A DNA stretch of 64,000 bases, from the NCBI GenBank assembly GCA_028285345.1, contig JANQPT010000032.1, forward strand, positions 60,792 to 124,791, given 5' to 3'. Both the position numbers and the translations under genes were made by a program. Shown piece by piece: positions 8,574 to 18,340 of this stretch (positions within the stretch are counted from its first letter, which is position 1; the number at the start of each line of letters is the position of its first letter). Origin of the DNA: Planctomycetales bacterium. GTDB taxonomy: Bacteria; Planctomycetota; Planctomycetia; Planctomycetales; Planctomycetaceae. A model generated the notes under the pieces. The model was not told the DNA's origin and did no database searches. It saw only the letters and a program-made list of their open reading frames with translations.

Positions 8574-8597
8574 TGAGTTGGCACGCTGACGCGTGCC
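8574..8597. repeat. Small palindrome upstream of the SDR gene
   Basis: GGCACGC and GCGTGCC arms around TGAC, within about 8579-8597, between divergent genes. A related GCACGC/GCGTGC palindrome is at 30961-30978. It may be a regulatory site or another dispersed palindrome. Confidence 0.35.
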
Positions 8598-8630
8598 GCT
8601 CGCCGTTCGATGATTGCGAGGGATGCTAAA

Positions 8631-9389
8631 ATGAAACTTCAGAATCAGACGGCGCTGGTGACCGGCGCGGGACGGGGAATTGGACAAGGCTGCGCGCTTG
8701 AGCTGGCGCGGGCCGGCGCTGATCTCGTCATCAACGACCGCCCGGAGAGCCCTGATTTGGCCGCGACCGCTGACGCGATCCGCGCGCTGGGACGAAATTG
8801 TATCGAAATCGAAGCGGACATTTTTGGGCGCGGAGGATGTGAGGATCTCATAAACCGGGCGGTCGGTCAGGCCGGTCCGATTGGCATCCTGGTTAGCAAT
8901 CCCGCGTTTGGCCGCCGCTGCGAGTTCTTGGACTACGATCCCGATGTGTTTGATCACGTCATTCAAGGGACGCTGGTCAGCGGATTTCACATGTCGCAAC
9001 TCGTGGCACGGCACATGGTGCAGGAGGGAATTCGCGGGAAGATCGTATTCATTTCCAGCGTGCAGGCCTTGATGCCTTATCGGCGGAGCGTGGCCTACAA
9101 CGCCGGCAAAGCGGGTCTCAATCACATGGCACGCACGATCGCCGTGGAGTTGACGGCCCATAGGATCAATGTGAACGTCATCGAGCCGGGTTGGATCGAC
9201 ACGCCGGGCGAACACATCGCGTTTAGTGAAGAAGAAATCGAGCGGGAGGGTCAGAAACTGCCGCTGGGGCGGTTGGGGCAGCCGGAGGACATCGGCAAAG
9301 CAGCCGCGTTTCTTTGTTCGGGCGACGCGGACTACATCACCGGCGAGATCCTCCGCGTCGACGGCGGGTTTTGGTTTAAGGATTGTTGA
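8631..9389 (+). CDS. Short-chain dehydrogenase/reductase
   Basis: 252 residues from the ATG at 8631, preferred over the ATG at 8610 because GAGGGA sits 7 bases upstream. The cofactor motif TGAGRGIG is at 11-18; the catalytic triad is S142/S143, Y156 and K160 (SSVQALMPY then YNAGK). The usual NNAG motif reads VSNPAFG near 88-94. The C-terminus has the typical ITGEILRVDGGF. Acidic D36 after the second strand favours NAD over NADP (inference). It stands between glgC and a Tat-exported enolase-superfamily gene. Substrate unknown. Confidence 0.9.
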   Translation: MKLQNQTALVTGAGRGIGQGCALELARAGADLVINDRPESPDLAATADAIRALGRNCIEIEADIFGRGGCEDLINRAVGQAGPIGILVSNPAFGRRCEFLDYDPDVFDHVIQGTLVSGFHMSQLVARHMVQEGIRGKIVFISSVQALMPYRRSVAYNAGKAGLNHMARTIAVELTAHRINVNVIEPGWIDTPGEHIAFSEEEIEREGQKLPLGRLGQPEDIGKAAAFLCSGDADYITGEILRVDGGFWFKDC

Positions 9390-9421
9390 AACCGCTTCCG
9401 GACGGTTTCAGCGGAATCAGA

Positions 9422-10678
9422 TTACGAGAGCGTCGTCACCCGCTTCGCTGCGCGCACGAAACCGGGATCAATCGTGACGCCGTACCCCGGGCCGCTGGGG
9501 ACGCGGACGCTGCCCTGTTCGCACTTGAGGGACGACGTCTCACAATGGACGGGCAGGTCGGCATGCCCTTTGAATTCGTGATGCGGGCCTGGATTGGGCA
9601 GGCACGAGACGAAGTGCGCGACGTCGAGGAATCCCAGCCCCGAGCCCGACATGTGCGGCGTGCACAACATGCCGGCGACTTCCGCCATCCGCGCCACGCG
9701 CATCGAACGAATCAAGCCGCCGTAGTAGTGTAAATCGGGCTGCACGATGTCGACCATCCGGTGGTGGATCATCTGCCGAAACCGCCACTCGCTGAATTCC
9801 TGCTCGCCTCCGGCAATCGGAATCGTCAGCGCGTCCGCGACAACCTTTGTCTCTTCCAGATGGTCGAATCGGCAAGGCTCTTCAAAGAAACCATAATCAT
9901 ACTTCTCCATCAGCCGGCCGATGCGGATTGCCGTTTGGGCGTCGTAGGAGCTGTTGGCGTCCGCATAGAGTGTGATCTTCTCTCCCAATTCCTCGCGTGC
10001 CAGGCGGATCAATTGCTCGCTGCGTCCCAGCAGCGAGTCGGCGTTGCGGCTCATGCGGCCGCCCAGTCGGAATTTCACCGCCTGCGCGCCGGTCTCGGAG
10101 ATTAGTTCCCGCAGATAGGCGACCTCGGCTTCGGGCGTGTTGCCGCGCCGGCCGCTGGCGCGGTAGACGGAAATCTCCCGTCGGCGGACTCCCCCCAGTA
10201 ACTCCCCGATCGACTGGTTGGACGTCTTGCCGAGCAGATCCAGCACGGCGAGTTCCGCAGCCGCTTGGCAGACCCAGAGCGCCAGGCCCTGCAACTTGTA
10301 GTTGCTACGGTCGCGGTAAAACTCCCACAGCAGTTCCTCCCAGCGGCGGGCGTCTTTTCCGGTAAAGAACGGCACCAATCGGTTGAGAAAGATTGGATAG
10401 GCGTCGATCAGGCGGTGCGCGTTGGCGACGGAAATTCCTTCCGCGCCGTCCTTGGAGCGAATGCGGACCAGGAATGTGCGTCCGTTGCGCAGCAGTTCCA
10501 TCGATTCAATCACCACCGGCGATTTGAATGACTCCGTCTTCAACACCGGTGCTGCGGCGGCGCGCTCCAACTGCCGCATCGACGGCCGCCGCTGGTCGTC
10601 GGCCGCTCCATGGCGTGCGGCGGCCACCAGTGCTGTCGAAACGCCGCAACCAAGAAATGCTCGCCGGGTGATGCTCAT
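9422..10678 (-). CDS. Tat-exported enolase-superfamily (mandelate racemase-like) protein
   Basis: 418 residues. The N-terminus is a twin-arginine signal (TRRAFLGCGVSTALVAAARH). The mature part follows the mandelate racemase/muconate lactonizing fold: KFRLGG on the second strand, ADANSSY and FEEPC with metal-ligand Asp and Glu, GGEQE with the third ligand, and a TPHMSGSG stretch near the C-terminus where MR-type enzymes place a catalytic histidine. Export of an enolase-superfamily enzyme suggests action on sugar acids in the periplasm. AGAGGTG precedes the ATG. It lies 116 bases downstream of purB on the same strand. Confidence 0.88.
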   Translation of the reverse strand: MSITRRAFLGCGVSTALVAAARHGAADDQRRPSMRQLERAAAAPVLKTESFKSPVVIESMELLRNGRTFLVRIRSKDGAEGISVANAHRLIDAYPIFLNRLVPFFTGKDARRWEELLWEFYRDRSNYKLQGLALWVCQAAAELAVLDLLGKTSNQSIGELLGGVRRREISVYRASGRRGNTPEAEVAYLRELISETGAQAVKFRLGGRMSRNADSLLGRSEQLIRLAREELGEKITLYADANSSYDAQTAIRIGRLMEKYDYGFFEEPCRFDHLEETKVVADALTIPIAGGEQEFSEWRFRQMIHHRMVDIVQPDLHYYGGLIRSMRVARMAEVAGMLCTPHMSGSGLGFLDVAHFVSCLPNPGPHHEFKGHADLPVHCETSSLKCEQGSVRVPSGPGYGVTIDPGFVRAAKRVTTLS

Positions 10679-10794
10679 CCTACACCTCTGTGAGATGGGG
10701 ATCGTCGGAAAACTTCGAACCGCTCAATACATCAGTCAGACGCTGGCTGCACCGATCTTTCGTCAAGCTCTACAGCACTCTAAAAACGAGTCGA

Positions 10795-12225
10795 TTAGAC
10801 ACGTACTTCGCCCGCATCGCCCCGCAGGTCGTCGCCGTACCTGCTGCGGATCGGTTCGACCACTTGGGAGAGGAAGGCGTCGACTTGCTCCGGCGCGCGG
10901 CCGATGTATTGACGGACGTCGAGTGCCGCCTGCAGATCGACACCGGCAAATGCGGAGTCGTTTTGCAGACGATCGATTAGATCGTTGGCTCCGCCCTGCT
11001 CTTTGACGACTTTCGCCGCTTCCTGGCTGTGCACGCGGATCCGTTCGTGCAGATCTTGGCGGTCACCGCCGGCGCGGACGCCTTCCATGAGGATTTTTTC
11101 CGTCGCCAAAAACGGCAATTCCTCGGCGACGTGTTTGGCGATCACTTGCGGGTAGACCACTAGGCCGTCGGCAACGTTGCGATATAAGATCAGTACCGCG
11201 TCGATTGCCAGAAACGCCTGCGGCAGCGACAGCCGGCGGTTGGCACTGTCGTCGAGAGTCCGTTCCATCCACTGGGTGGCCAGCGTGTTGTCGGCGTTGC
11301 CGGCTAAGCTGATCGCATAGCGGGCGAGCCCGCACATTCGTTCGGCACGCATCGGGTTTCGTTTGTAGGCCATTGCAGAGGAGCCAATCTGCTTAGAGCC
11401 GAACGGTTCCTCGACTTCCTTGCGGCTTTGAAGAATTCGCAGATCGCTGCCCGCTTTGTGGGCCGACTGGCCGATGCCGCTCAGCACGGACAGAACCTGT
11501 GCGTCGATCTTGCGCGAGTAGGTTTGGCCGGTCACGGCGTACGAAGTCTCGAAGCCCATCTTCTCGGCCACCAACCGGTCGAGCGACTCGACTTTGGCGT
11601 GATCGCCGTCAAACAGTTGCAGAAATGTCGCCTGGGTTCCGGTCGTTCCCTTGACTCCGCGAAAGCGAAGCGCGTCGAGGCGATGCTGCACTTCGGCCAA
11701 ATCGAGCACCAGGTCGTAACACCACAGCGTCGCGCGTTTGCCGACGGTTGTGGGCTGAGCCGGCTGCAGGTGCGTGAATCCCAGGCATGCCTGATCACGC
11801 TGCTGGGCGGAGAATTGGGCTAACTGGTCGATGGTCTGCACCAGCCGCTGCCGGATGATGTGCAAACTCTCACGGAGCAACAGAAGATCGGTGTTGTCCG
11901 TGACATAGCAGCTCGTCGCTCCCAAGTGGATAATACCCCGCGCCTCAGGACATTGGTCTCCGTAGGCATGGACGTGGGCCATGACGTCATGCCGCAACGA
12001 CTCTTCGTGCTGTCGGGCCCGGTCGAAGTCGATGGTCTCGATTGCGGACCGCAATTGGTCGATCTGAGCCTCGGAGATGTCCAGACCCAGTTCCCGTTGC
12101 GCCTCCGCCAGCGCAACCCACAATCGCCGCCATGTGGAGAACTTTTTCTGGGGGGACCAGATTCTGCTCATTTCAGCGGAGCTATAGCGTGAAATCAGCG
12201 GATTTTCATAGATGTCGGCACTCAA
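10795..12225 (-). CDS. purB: Adenylosuccinate lyase
   Basis: 476 residues. The fumarase/aspartase-superfamily signature [15 protein letters not shown] is present, with [10 protein letters not shown] and [13 protein letters not shown] in the expected order. PurB splits SAICAR and adenylosuccinate in purine synthesis. The length and the [21 protein letters not shown]-terminus fit the longer PurB type. The ribosome site is weak. No other purine gene is near. Confidence 0.95.
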   Translation of the reverse strand: MSADIYENPLISRYSSAEMSRIWSPQKKFSTWRRLWVALAEAQRELGLDISEAQIDQLRSAIETIDFDRARQHEESLRHDVMAHVHAYGDQCPEARGIIHLGATSCYVTDNTDLLLLRESLHIIRQRLVQTIDQLAQFSAQQRDQACLGFTHLQPAQPTTVGKRATLWCYDLVLDLAEVQHRLDALRFRGVKGTTGTQATFLQLFDGDHAKVESLDRLVAEKMGFETSYAVTGQTYSRKIDAQVLSVLSGIGQSAHKAGSDLRILQSRKEVEEPFGSKQIGSSAMAYKRNPMRAERMCGLARYAISLAGNADNTLATQWMERTLDDSANRRLSLPQAFLAIDAVLILYRNVADGLVVYPQVIAKHVAEELPFLATEKILMEGVRAGGDRQDLHERIRVHSQEAAKVVKEQGGANDLIDRLQNDSAFAGVDLQAALDVRQYIGRAPEQVDAFLSQVVEPIRSRYGDDLRGDAGEVRV

Positions 12226-12575
12226 TCAATCAGCCCTTGTTCATTCAGAATTCAAATTCTCGAATCGGGCGGCAGGACAGTTTTTTTCCCCCTCCCGGCC
12301 CGCTATACTCGCGGCCACTTCTGACGGGTGTATTGTAGCAAAGTGCCGTGAGAAAGTCCGAACGTCGGCCGCCGTCCGGGATAGGCTTGCCACAGAGGAC
12401 ACGGAGAAAAGAGGCGTTAGGTATTGGGCTGTAGGCGTTAGAGAAATGCTGCACGGCCAAACCTTTGGCGTAACTCCTTGAATCTCAGTGTCCGTTGCGG
12501 CTGAAACGAATGAATTGTAAAGCGCGCTCATATCGTTTGTGATAGATAGAAATAAGGAATGACGGGAGAAACGGC
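12226..12575. other. Intergenic region between divergent purB and tal
   Basis: No gene is convincing. It contains one unit of the CACAGAGGACAC repeat at 12389-12407 and otherwise presumably holds both promoters, which I cannot place with confidence. Confidence 0.4.
12389..12407. repeat. CACAGAGGACAC-type dispersed repeat, single unit
   Basis: GCCACAGAGGACACGGAGA. Related units occur at 55065-55092, 55143-55171 and 56726-56755. Confidence 0.5.
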
Positions 12576-13637
12576 ATGTCCGCCCCTTTGAAATCGTTGA
12601 TCGCCAGCGGCACCAAGTTGTGGCTGGACAGTATCGATCCGGAGTTGGTTGTGGCGAACCGCGCCCAAGGCGCTACGGGAGCGACTTCGAATCCGATCAT
12701 TGTTGCCGATCTGATCAAGACGGGCCGATTTGATGACCGGCTGGCGCAGTTGATGGACCAGGGACTCGACGACGAAGCGGTCGCGTGGCAGATGACCGAC
12801 GCGCTGGTGAAACAGGCGCAGGACGTCTTTGCGGAAGTGCATCAGGAATCCGCCGGCAACGATGGTTATGTGAGCTTTGAGCTTGATCCGCTGCTGGAAG
12901 ATACGGAGTGCACGCTGAGCACCGAAGAGCGCGCTGCACGGTACATTGAGCTGGGTAAGCAATGGGCTGCGGGAAACGTGAACCGCATGATCAAGGTGCC
13001 GGCGACTCCGGGCGGATTGGCGGCATTAGAGGAGCTAGTGGCGGCCGGCGTGACGGTGAACGTGACGTTGATTTTCAGCGAGCGTCAATACATCGCGGCG
13101 CGCGATGCCGTGTGGCGCGGTGCGCAACGGCGCGATTCCTTGGATGGATTCAAGTCGGTCTATAGCATTTTCGTCAGCCGGATCGACGTGTATACGGCGA
13201 AACAGGTCCCCGAACTGCCTGATGACGCGCAGGGTTTGGTGGGCATTGTGAACGCCCAACGGTTGTGGCAGGAGAACCAGAAGTTTTGGGCGGACAAGAA
13301 TCTCAAGCTCGCCCAGGAGATTATCTTCGCCAGCACCGGGACGAAGAATCCGGACGATCCGCCGCAGAAATATGTGGCGGCGTTGGCGGGAGCGGATATC
13401 CAGACGAATCCGCCCGCGACGAACGACGCGATCGCGCAAACCGACGGCTTGCGGTTCAGCCGCAGTGTGGATCAATTTCCGCCACAGGAGGTGCTCGATG
13501 AGATCGACGCCAAGGTCGATTTCCAGAAGATGGAAGAGACGCTGATGGAAGAAGGTCTCGCCAAGTTCGCGGACCCGCAAAAGGCGCTGCTGCAATTGAT
13601 CGCCGAGAAACGAAGCACCCTGCAGGCTGCCGGTTGA
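12576..13637 (+). CDS. tal: Transaldolase family protein
   Basis: 353 residues. The Schiff-base lysine is K140 in RMIKVPAT, with TGATSNP near 33-40 and [12 protein letters not shown] after the catalytic strand. It should exchange dihydroxyacetone units in the pentose phosphate pathway. The sequence is longer than the compact transaldolase B type. CGGGAGA precedes the ATG with good spacing. It is divergent from purB and followed by a 349-base gap. Confidence 0.9.
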   Translation: MSAPLKSLIASGTKLWLDSIDPELVVANRAQGATGATSNPIIVADLIKTGRFDDRLAQLMDQGLDDEAVAWQMTDALVKQAQDVFAEVHQESAGNDGYVSFELDPLLEDTECTLSTEERAARYIELGKQWAAGNVNRMIKVPATPGGLAALEELVAAGVTVNVTLIFSERQYIAARDAVWRGAQRRDSLDGFKSVYSIFVSRIDVYTAKQVPELPDDAQGLVGIVNAQRLWQENQKFWADKNLKLAQEIIFASTGTKNPDDPPQKYVAALAGADIQTNPPATNDAIAQTDGLRFSRSVDQFPPQEVLDEIDAKVDFQKMEETLMEEGLAKFADPQKALLQLIAEKRSTLQAAG

Positions 13638-13986
13638 ACGAAATCGCTGCCGGCGGGTGGTTTGGCAATCGGTCTCTTGTTCCTCCGACGCGAGCGCGAG
13701 TGATCGCTGATCATTGTTGTGGCGGATTGCACTACTGAACGGGAAAATTGCGGCCTCTTGCTCCGGCAGCACTCTGATGTTGCACAATCACGGCCCCCGA
13801 CGATGTATGGGAACAGGATGTCGCGCAGAGCCGGGGAGCGATCGAGTCGGTTTGCGTCTAATGCATCACCCGATCGCAGCCCGCCCAATGCACAACGTCA
13901 AACCTTGTTGCCAACTCGCCCGCGGCGGTAGACTGCCGACATTGAATTGACCTCCTCGCGCGAATCTCATCAAGGCCGTTTCTCAA
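13638..13986. other. Intergenic region between tal and metG
   Basis: I see no gene or clear terminator here. Short reading frames are present but have no family resemblance or ribosome site. Confidence 0.4.
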
Positions 13987-15606
13987 ATGACCGACTCACG
14001 CCGGTTTTACGTGACGACACCCATTTACTACGTCAATGACCGCCCGCACCTGGGGCACGTCTACACGACGATGGTCGCCGACGTCGTTGCACGGTTTCAT
14101 CGCCTCCGCGGCGACGAAACATTCTTCCTCACCGGGGTCGACGAACATGCGGCCAAAGTCTCTGAAAAAGCGGCTGAGATGGGGATGACCCCGCAAGCGT
14201 GGGCCGATCAGAATGCCGCCGCGTTTCGCGAGGTCTTCGAGCGGCTGGAGATGACCAACGACGATTTCGTCCGCACCAGTGCTCCGCGACACAAGGAGCG
14301 CGTGACGCAATATGTGCAGGCGCTGCTCGATTCGGGCGACGTTTACGAAGGGGATTACGAAGGCTGGTACGACGCGGGGCAGGAGGAATACGTCCCCGAA
14401 AACAAGGCGGCGCAGAACGATTTCAAATCCGAAGTCAACGGCAAGCTGCTCGTCCGCAAAACGGAGAAGAACTACTTCTTCAAGCTCTCGGCCTATCGAG
14501 ATCCGCTGCTTTGTGTGTACGCCGAGCGAGACGAGAGCGGCGTCCCCTTTGTGCAGCCGGAAGCGCGGAAGAACGAAATCGTCAACCGCATCAAGGAAAT
14601 GGAGGACGTCCCCATCAGCCGCAGCGGCACCGGCGGCTGGGGGATTCCCGTCCCCGGCGCCGCGGACCAGACGATCTATGTCTGGATCGATGCGCTGTTT
14701 AACTATCTCGCTCATGTCGATACCGGCGCCGACAGCGAGTGGGGCGACCGGAGGCCGTTTTGGCGGGCCGGGGCCGTGCACTTCATTGCCAAAGACATCC
14801 TCTGGTTCCACGCCGCCATCTGGCCTGCTCTATTGCTGGCGTTGCAAAAGTGTAAGGGCTACGAGTGGGTCAACCTGCCGCGGCAAGTCTACTGCCACAG
14901 CTATTGGGTCAGCGACACCGGCGCGAAGATGAGCAAGTCGCTCGGCAATTTCCTCGACCCGGCGGCGATCGACAACTATGTCAGCACGTTCGGGCTTGAT
15001 GCGCTACGATATTTCCTTGCCACGCGCGGTCCGCTGGGCGTCTCCGACAGCGCCTTCAGTCCGGATCTGTTCAGCGAAGTCTACAACAGCGACTTGGCAA
15101 ATACGTTTGGAAATTGCTGTTCGCGGGTGGCCAACATGATCGGCAAATACTTCGACGGCCATCTGCCCGAGCCGTCGCCGGACAGTAATGGGAATGCAAT
15201 GCGTTTTGCGGCCGCTGACTACTTACCGGACTATACAACTCATTTTGAAACGCTCGATCTGGGCCGCGCCGGCGAAGCGGCTCTGCGACCGGTGCGCGAC
15301 GTCGATGCGTTTATCGAACGGACGCAGCCGTTTCGACTGGCCAAGGATCCGGAAAACTTGCCGACCGTCGGCACAATCCTCTTTGAGTGCGCCGAGGCGC
15401 TGCGTATTGCGTCGCTCCTGCTCTGGCCGTTTCTTCCGGATGCGTGCGAATTATTCTGGAATCGCATCGGCTGCAGTTCCTATGCGGCTGATCTACGCGA
15501 TCAGGGCGTTGGCAATCTTGCAGATTGGTCGAAATGGGGTGGACTGCAGGCGGAAACGCCAATCGAGAAGGGCAATCCGCTGTTTCCGCGGTACGAGGAA
15601 GAATGA
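13987..15606 (+). CDS. metG: Methionyl-tRNA synthetase
   Basis: 539 residues. The class I signatures are HLGH at 21-24 and KMSKS at 314-318, with TPIYYVNDRP and LTGVDEHAAKV in the Rossmann fold. In the connective peptide, where many MetRS carry a CxxC zinc knuckle (GWYCxxCE), this protein reads GWYDAGQEEYVPENKAAQ and has no cysteine pairs, so it appears zinc-free. The C-terminal CsaA-like tRNA-binding domain found in longer MetRS is also absent; the anticodon-binding helical domain ends the protein. It charges tRNA-Met in the cytoplasm. Confidence 0.95.
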   Translation: MTDSRRFYVTTPIYYVNDRPHLGHVYTTMVADVVARFHRLRGDETFFLTGVDEHAAKVSEKAAEMGMTPQAWADQNAAAFREVFERLEMTNDDFVRTSAPRHKERVTQYVQALLDSGDVYEGDYEGWYDAGQEEYVPENKAAQNDFKSEVNGKLLVRKTEKNYFFKLSAYRDPLLCVYAERDESGVPFVQPEARKNEIVNRIKEMEDVPISRSGTGGWGIPVPGAADQTIYVWIDALFNYLAHVDTGADSEWGDRRPFWRAGAVHFIAKDILWFHAAIWPALLLALQKCKGYEWVNLPRQVYCHSYWVSDTGAKMSKSLGNFLDPAAIDNYVSTFGLDALRYFLATRGPLGVSDSAFSPDLFSEVYNSDLANTFGNCCSRVANMIGKYFDGHLPEPSPDSNGNAMRFAAADYLPDYTTHFETLDLGRAGEAALRPVRDVDAFIERTQPFRLAKDPENLPTVGTILFECAEALRIASLLLWPFLPDACELFWNRIGCSSYAADLRDQGVGNLADWSKWGGLQAETPIEKGNPLFPRYEEE

Positions 15607-15849
15607 CTTCGAAGATATAGCGCAAGACGAAGTGCGTCGTCGTCATTTTTTGAGGAATCACCAGTGCCAGCGCGGCGGCGGTGTTTGTCTTTAAGAGTAG
15701 TGGAATTGCGAAAATCCGCTCTGCAAACGGCGTCCTAGGAAAACTGCTGGAATTTTCACAATGAGGTAAAGTTTGCTTGATAGTCCGTACATGCAACCAC
15801 ATATTGAATTAGCTTTTCCCACTCCCTGAACTGCAGCCCGGAGCAAACC

Positions 15850-16479
15850 ATGGCGAGAACAGTACTTCTGAGTATGGTTGTGGTATTAGTTGGCGTATCG
15901 CAGAAGGTGTACGCGGGGCCGATCTATCTCGTGGAAATTGCCGGTGAGATTACACAGTCCGATGGTGCACCCGTTCAAACAGGAGACTATTTGGTTAGTT
16001 TCACATTCGATTTCGATGATATCGCCTTGAACAGATTGTTTATTAACACCGACCTTGGAGATGCTCTGCCGACGGCATTCCAGGCCGAATCTGCGTCGCG
16101 TTCGTACAATGGAGTCAATATTGGCGCCGGTAGTTTAGATCGGTTTACCCTTGAGCTACGTTTTGGTCCTGGGGTCACGCCGGATCCCTCGTTGACCGTG
16201 ACAGATTGGTTCTTTCAAGTATTGGACTTTGACGTCGACAACAACTTCTTGGACCCTCTGTGGAATTTGAATAATAATGCCAGCTTCGGTTCGCTCGAAG
16301 TACGATCTGGCGGACTGGGAGGAACGATTATCGACGGTACTGGCCCCGACGCCGTCGTAACTGTAACTCGTGTCACCAACAACGTCGTGCCCGAACCAAG
16401 CACTTTCGCCTTGCTGGGCATCGGCGGCGCCGCCGTCATTGGTTACGGCTGGCGGCGTAAGCGGCGACAGGCCGCGTGA
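15850..16479 (+). CDS. PEP-CTERM sorting domain protein
   Basis: 209 residues with an N-terminal signal peptide (MARTVLLSMVVVLVGVSQKV). The body is beta-rich and Asp/Asn/Gly-rich (FTFDFDDIALN, NNASFGSLEV), and the C-terminal sorting signal runs VPEPSTFALLGIGGAAVIGY followed by WRRKRRQAA. The signal directs cleavage and anchoring by an exosortase-type enzyme, usually for surface or biofilm proteins. No exosortase gene is in the window. GGAG lies a few bases before the ATG. Specific function unknown. Confidence 0.85.
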   Translation: MARTVLLSMVVVLVGVSQKVYAGPIYLVEIAGEITQSDGAPVQTGDYLVSFTFDFDDIALNRLFINTDLGDALPTAFQAESASRSYNGVNIGAGSLDRFTLELRFGPGVTPDPSLTVTDWFFQVLDFDVDNNFLDPLWNLNNNASFGSLEVRSGGLGGTIIDGTGPDAVVTVTRVTNNVVPEPSTFALLGIGGAAVIGYGWRRKRRQAA

Positions 16480-16506
16480 ACTCTGCAACAGTTTGCCGCT
16501 GAGATT

Positions 16507-16530
16507 CAGCCTGCTTCATCGAAAAGGCTG
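16507..16530 (+). terminator. Weak terminator-like hairpin after the PEP-CTERM gene
   Basis: CAGCCT at 16507-16512 pairs with AGGCTG at 16525-16530. A similar hairpin (GCCTGCTTAATCAAACAGGC) lies near 17300, because it belongs to the duplicated unit. Confidence 0.3.
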
Positions 16531-16597
16531 GAATGAACGGAACGGTCCGCACAGCGGGACCTAAGAAAGTCACCCAGCTGCGACGGGATGGCGTACG

Positions 16598-17104
16598 TCA
16601 GTCCGTGCCGGTGACGGCCAACAGCCACCAGTCGCCGTTATTTCCCAACAAGACGGTTTCATCCAAAATGCTCTCACCGACGAACCAGTCGCACCACGGC
16701 TCGCGTGACGAGTATGCTTCGGCATGATCATAGCAGCGCAAGAACGCATCGTCCAAAAATGCGCGCGACTTGGCGAGAGCGGTCTCGTAGCTGTCGACGA
16801 ATTTCGAGTGGATGCCGCCGCGCATCAAAAGATTTGCCAGCGTCCCGATCGTTTCGAGTCCTGTCGCATAGTGAAATCTGGCCGGAACATCACTCGACAG
16901 AATCGGCCATTCCACATCGGCACAGGACGTACGGCAGGATAAAATTGACCTGATCCGCTGCCACTGTTCCTGCTCGGATAATGAATGCGGCTCCGGTGCG
17001 GGCGATCGAAACTGCAACGACAACACCTGTTCGGGCGCGCAGTCTTGATAGAGAGCGGCCAGGATTGCAGACGGGTCGGCGCCGTTGAAGAGTTCTAGGG
17101 ACAT
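16598..17104 (-). CDS. Unknown 168-residue protein, tandem copy 1
   Basis: Closely similar along its whole length, with no length difference, to the gene at 17389-17895. Conserved blocks include MSLELFNGADPS, GLETIGTLANLLMRGGIHS, and WCDWFVGE with LGNNGDWWLLAVT at the end. The protein has no signal peptide and looks cytoplasmic and mainly helical, with several Trp and Cys. I do not recognise a family. The C-terminal GNNGDWWLLAVTGTD resembles small bacterial immunity-type proteins in tone only; I make no functional claim. The duplicated unit includes about 90 bases beyond the stop codon. Confidence 0.75.
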   Translation of the reverse strand: MSLELFNGADPSAILAALYQDCAPEQVLSLQFRSPAPEPHSLSEQEQWQRIRSILSCRTSCADVEWPILSSDVPARFHYATGLETIGTLANLLMRGGIHSKFVDSYETALAKSRAFLDDAFLRCYDHAEAYSSREPWCDWFVGESILDETVLLGNNGDWWLLAVTGTD

Positions 17105-17265
17105 TTGATGATATTTCCGCCGTGCTTGTGCAGTGCGTGGTTGGGGACGGAGGCGTCAGGCGGAGGCTCCACGGTGTTGACGTGATATGTAGGGACGCGC
17201 CGCGGTCTCGCAATCGCAGTTGTGCGCCTCCAACCACCCTTCTCGAAGATTAACAAAACTCCGGC

Positions 17266-17286
17266 GGTCCGCACAGCGGACCCTAC
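17266..17286 (-). repeat. Single REP-like unit
   Basis: GGTCCGCACAGCGGACC followed by CTAC; its reverse complement is identical to the left unit at 932-952. It lies between the two tandem unknown genes. A weakly similar GTAGGGACGCGCC stretch lies near 17187, which could be a decayed partner. Confidence 0.55.
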
Positions 17287-17358
17287 TGCCTGACATTTGG
17301 CCTGCTTAATCAAACAGGCTGGATGACCGGGACGGTCCGCCCAACGGGACCTATGAAA

Positions 17359-17387
17359 GCCACCCAGATTTGGCGTGATTGGGTGGC
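17359..17387 (-). terminator. Hairpin directly after the second unknown gene
   Basis: GCCACCCA at 17359-17366 and TGGGTGGC at 17380-17387 form a perfect 8-bp stem one base beyond the stop codon of the minus-strand gene at 17389. Confidence 0.5.
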
Positions 17388-17388
17388 C

Positions 17389-17895
17389 TCAGTCTGTGCA
17401 GGTGACAGCCAACAGCCACCAGTCGCCGTTGTTTCCTAACAAGACGGTTTCGTCCAAAATGCCCTCGCCGATGAACCAATCGCACCACGGCTCGCATGAC
17501 GAGTACGCTTCGGCATGGTCATAGCAGCGCAAGAACGCTTCGTCCAAATAAGCGCGTGATTTGGCCAGGGCGCTTTCGTAATTGTCCACGAATCGTGCAT
17601 GGATGCCGCCCCGCATCAAGAGATTTGCCAGCGTCCCGATCGTCTCAAGCCCAGACGCGTAATGAAACCTGGCGGGGGCATCGATTGGCAGGGCCGGCCA
17701 TTCCAGAGCTTCCCAGACCGTCGGACACTCCAGGATCGACTTGATACGCCGCCACTGGTCTTCCTCGGACAACGAGTGAATCCCCATCGCTTGCGACCGA
17801 AACTGCAACGACAACACCTGATCGGGCTCGCAGTCTCGATAGAGAGCGGCCAGGATTTCAGACGGGTCGGCGCCGTTGAAGAGTTCTAGGGACAT
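17389..17895 (-). CDS. Unknown 168-residue protein, tandem copy 2
   Basis: Paralogue of the gene at 16598-17104, offset by exactly 791 bases at both ends. The same conserved blocks are present (GLETIGTLANLLMRGGIHA, WCDWFIGE, LGNNGDWWLLAVT), with most differences in the first third (residues 30-75). GGCGGAAGAA lies upstream of the ATG. Divergence without indels or stops suggests that both copies are still coding. It lies just downstream of a frameshifted deoxyribosyltransferase-like gene, separated by 42 bases, so the two may share a transcript. Confidence 0.75.
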   Translation of the reverse strand: MSLELFNGADPSEILAALYRDCEPDQVLSLQFRSQAMGIHSLSEEDQWRRIKSILECPTVWEALEWPALPIDAPARFHYASGLETIGTLANLLMRGGIHARFVDNYESALAKSRAYLDEAFLRCYDHAEAYSSCEPWCDWFIGEGILDETVLLGNNGDWWLLAVTCTD

Positions 17896-17937
17896 ATGAT
17901 TGATTCTTCCGCCATATCCTACAGCGTTTTGTCCGCG

Positions 17938-18340
17938 TCACCGTTCCGTCAAGTCCTTCAATACGTCCTCGATCGAATTCCTTCGCGTGACGGTGGGGTG
18001 GAAGAAGAAGACAGAATGCACGGGCCTGTCCCCCCAGGACGTAGATGCGTGGCTTTCCGTTCTGGACGGCAGACATTATAGCCGCACCCAGTTCCGCATA
18101 CTTCGCTCGGCCGTCAGCAACACCGGCCAGCAGCACGAAGACCTCTGCGGCTTGAATCCCCTCGAGATCGCGGACGGCAATCGCTTCGACTTCGTCGTGC
18201 CGGTCGTTCCTCTCCGAAGTTGGCACCCCGGGAAAAGAGGTCCAGTCAATCGTGATCTCGTGACCACGATCACGCAGGTGGGCTTGGATTTCCTGCGTTC
18301 GCTCTCGTTCCCCGACAAAGGATGCAATATAGAACTTCAT
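17938..18340 (-). pseudogene. Nucleoside 2-deoxyribosyltransferase-like protein, frameshifted
   Basis: The frame from the ATG at 18340 (MKFYIASFVGERER) reads GHEITIDW, DLEGIQAAEVFVLLAG and AKYAELGAAIMSA, the Rossmann-like pattern of nucleoside 2-deoxyribosyltransferase relatives, through KPRIYVLGG. At a run of six C on the plus strand (18030-18035, six G in the gene) the frame is lost. One base over, it continues sensibly as HSVFFFHPTVTRRNSIEDVL to a stop at 17938. With five G instead of six the join would read YVLGDRPVHSVFFFHP. So this is a single-base insertion in a homopolymer, either a real mutation, a phase-variable tract or a sequencing error. An upstream ATG at 18349 is an alternative start. 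Confidence 0.75.
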
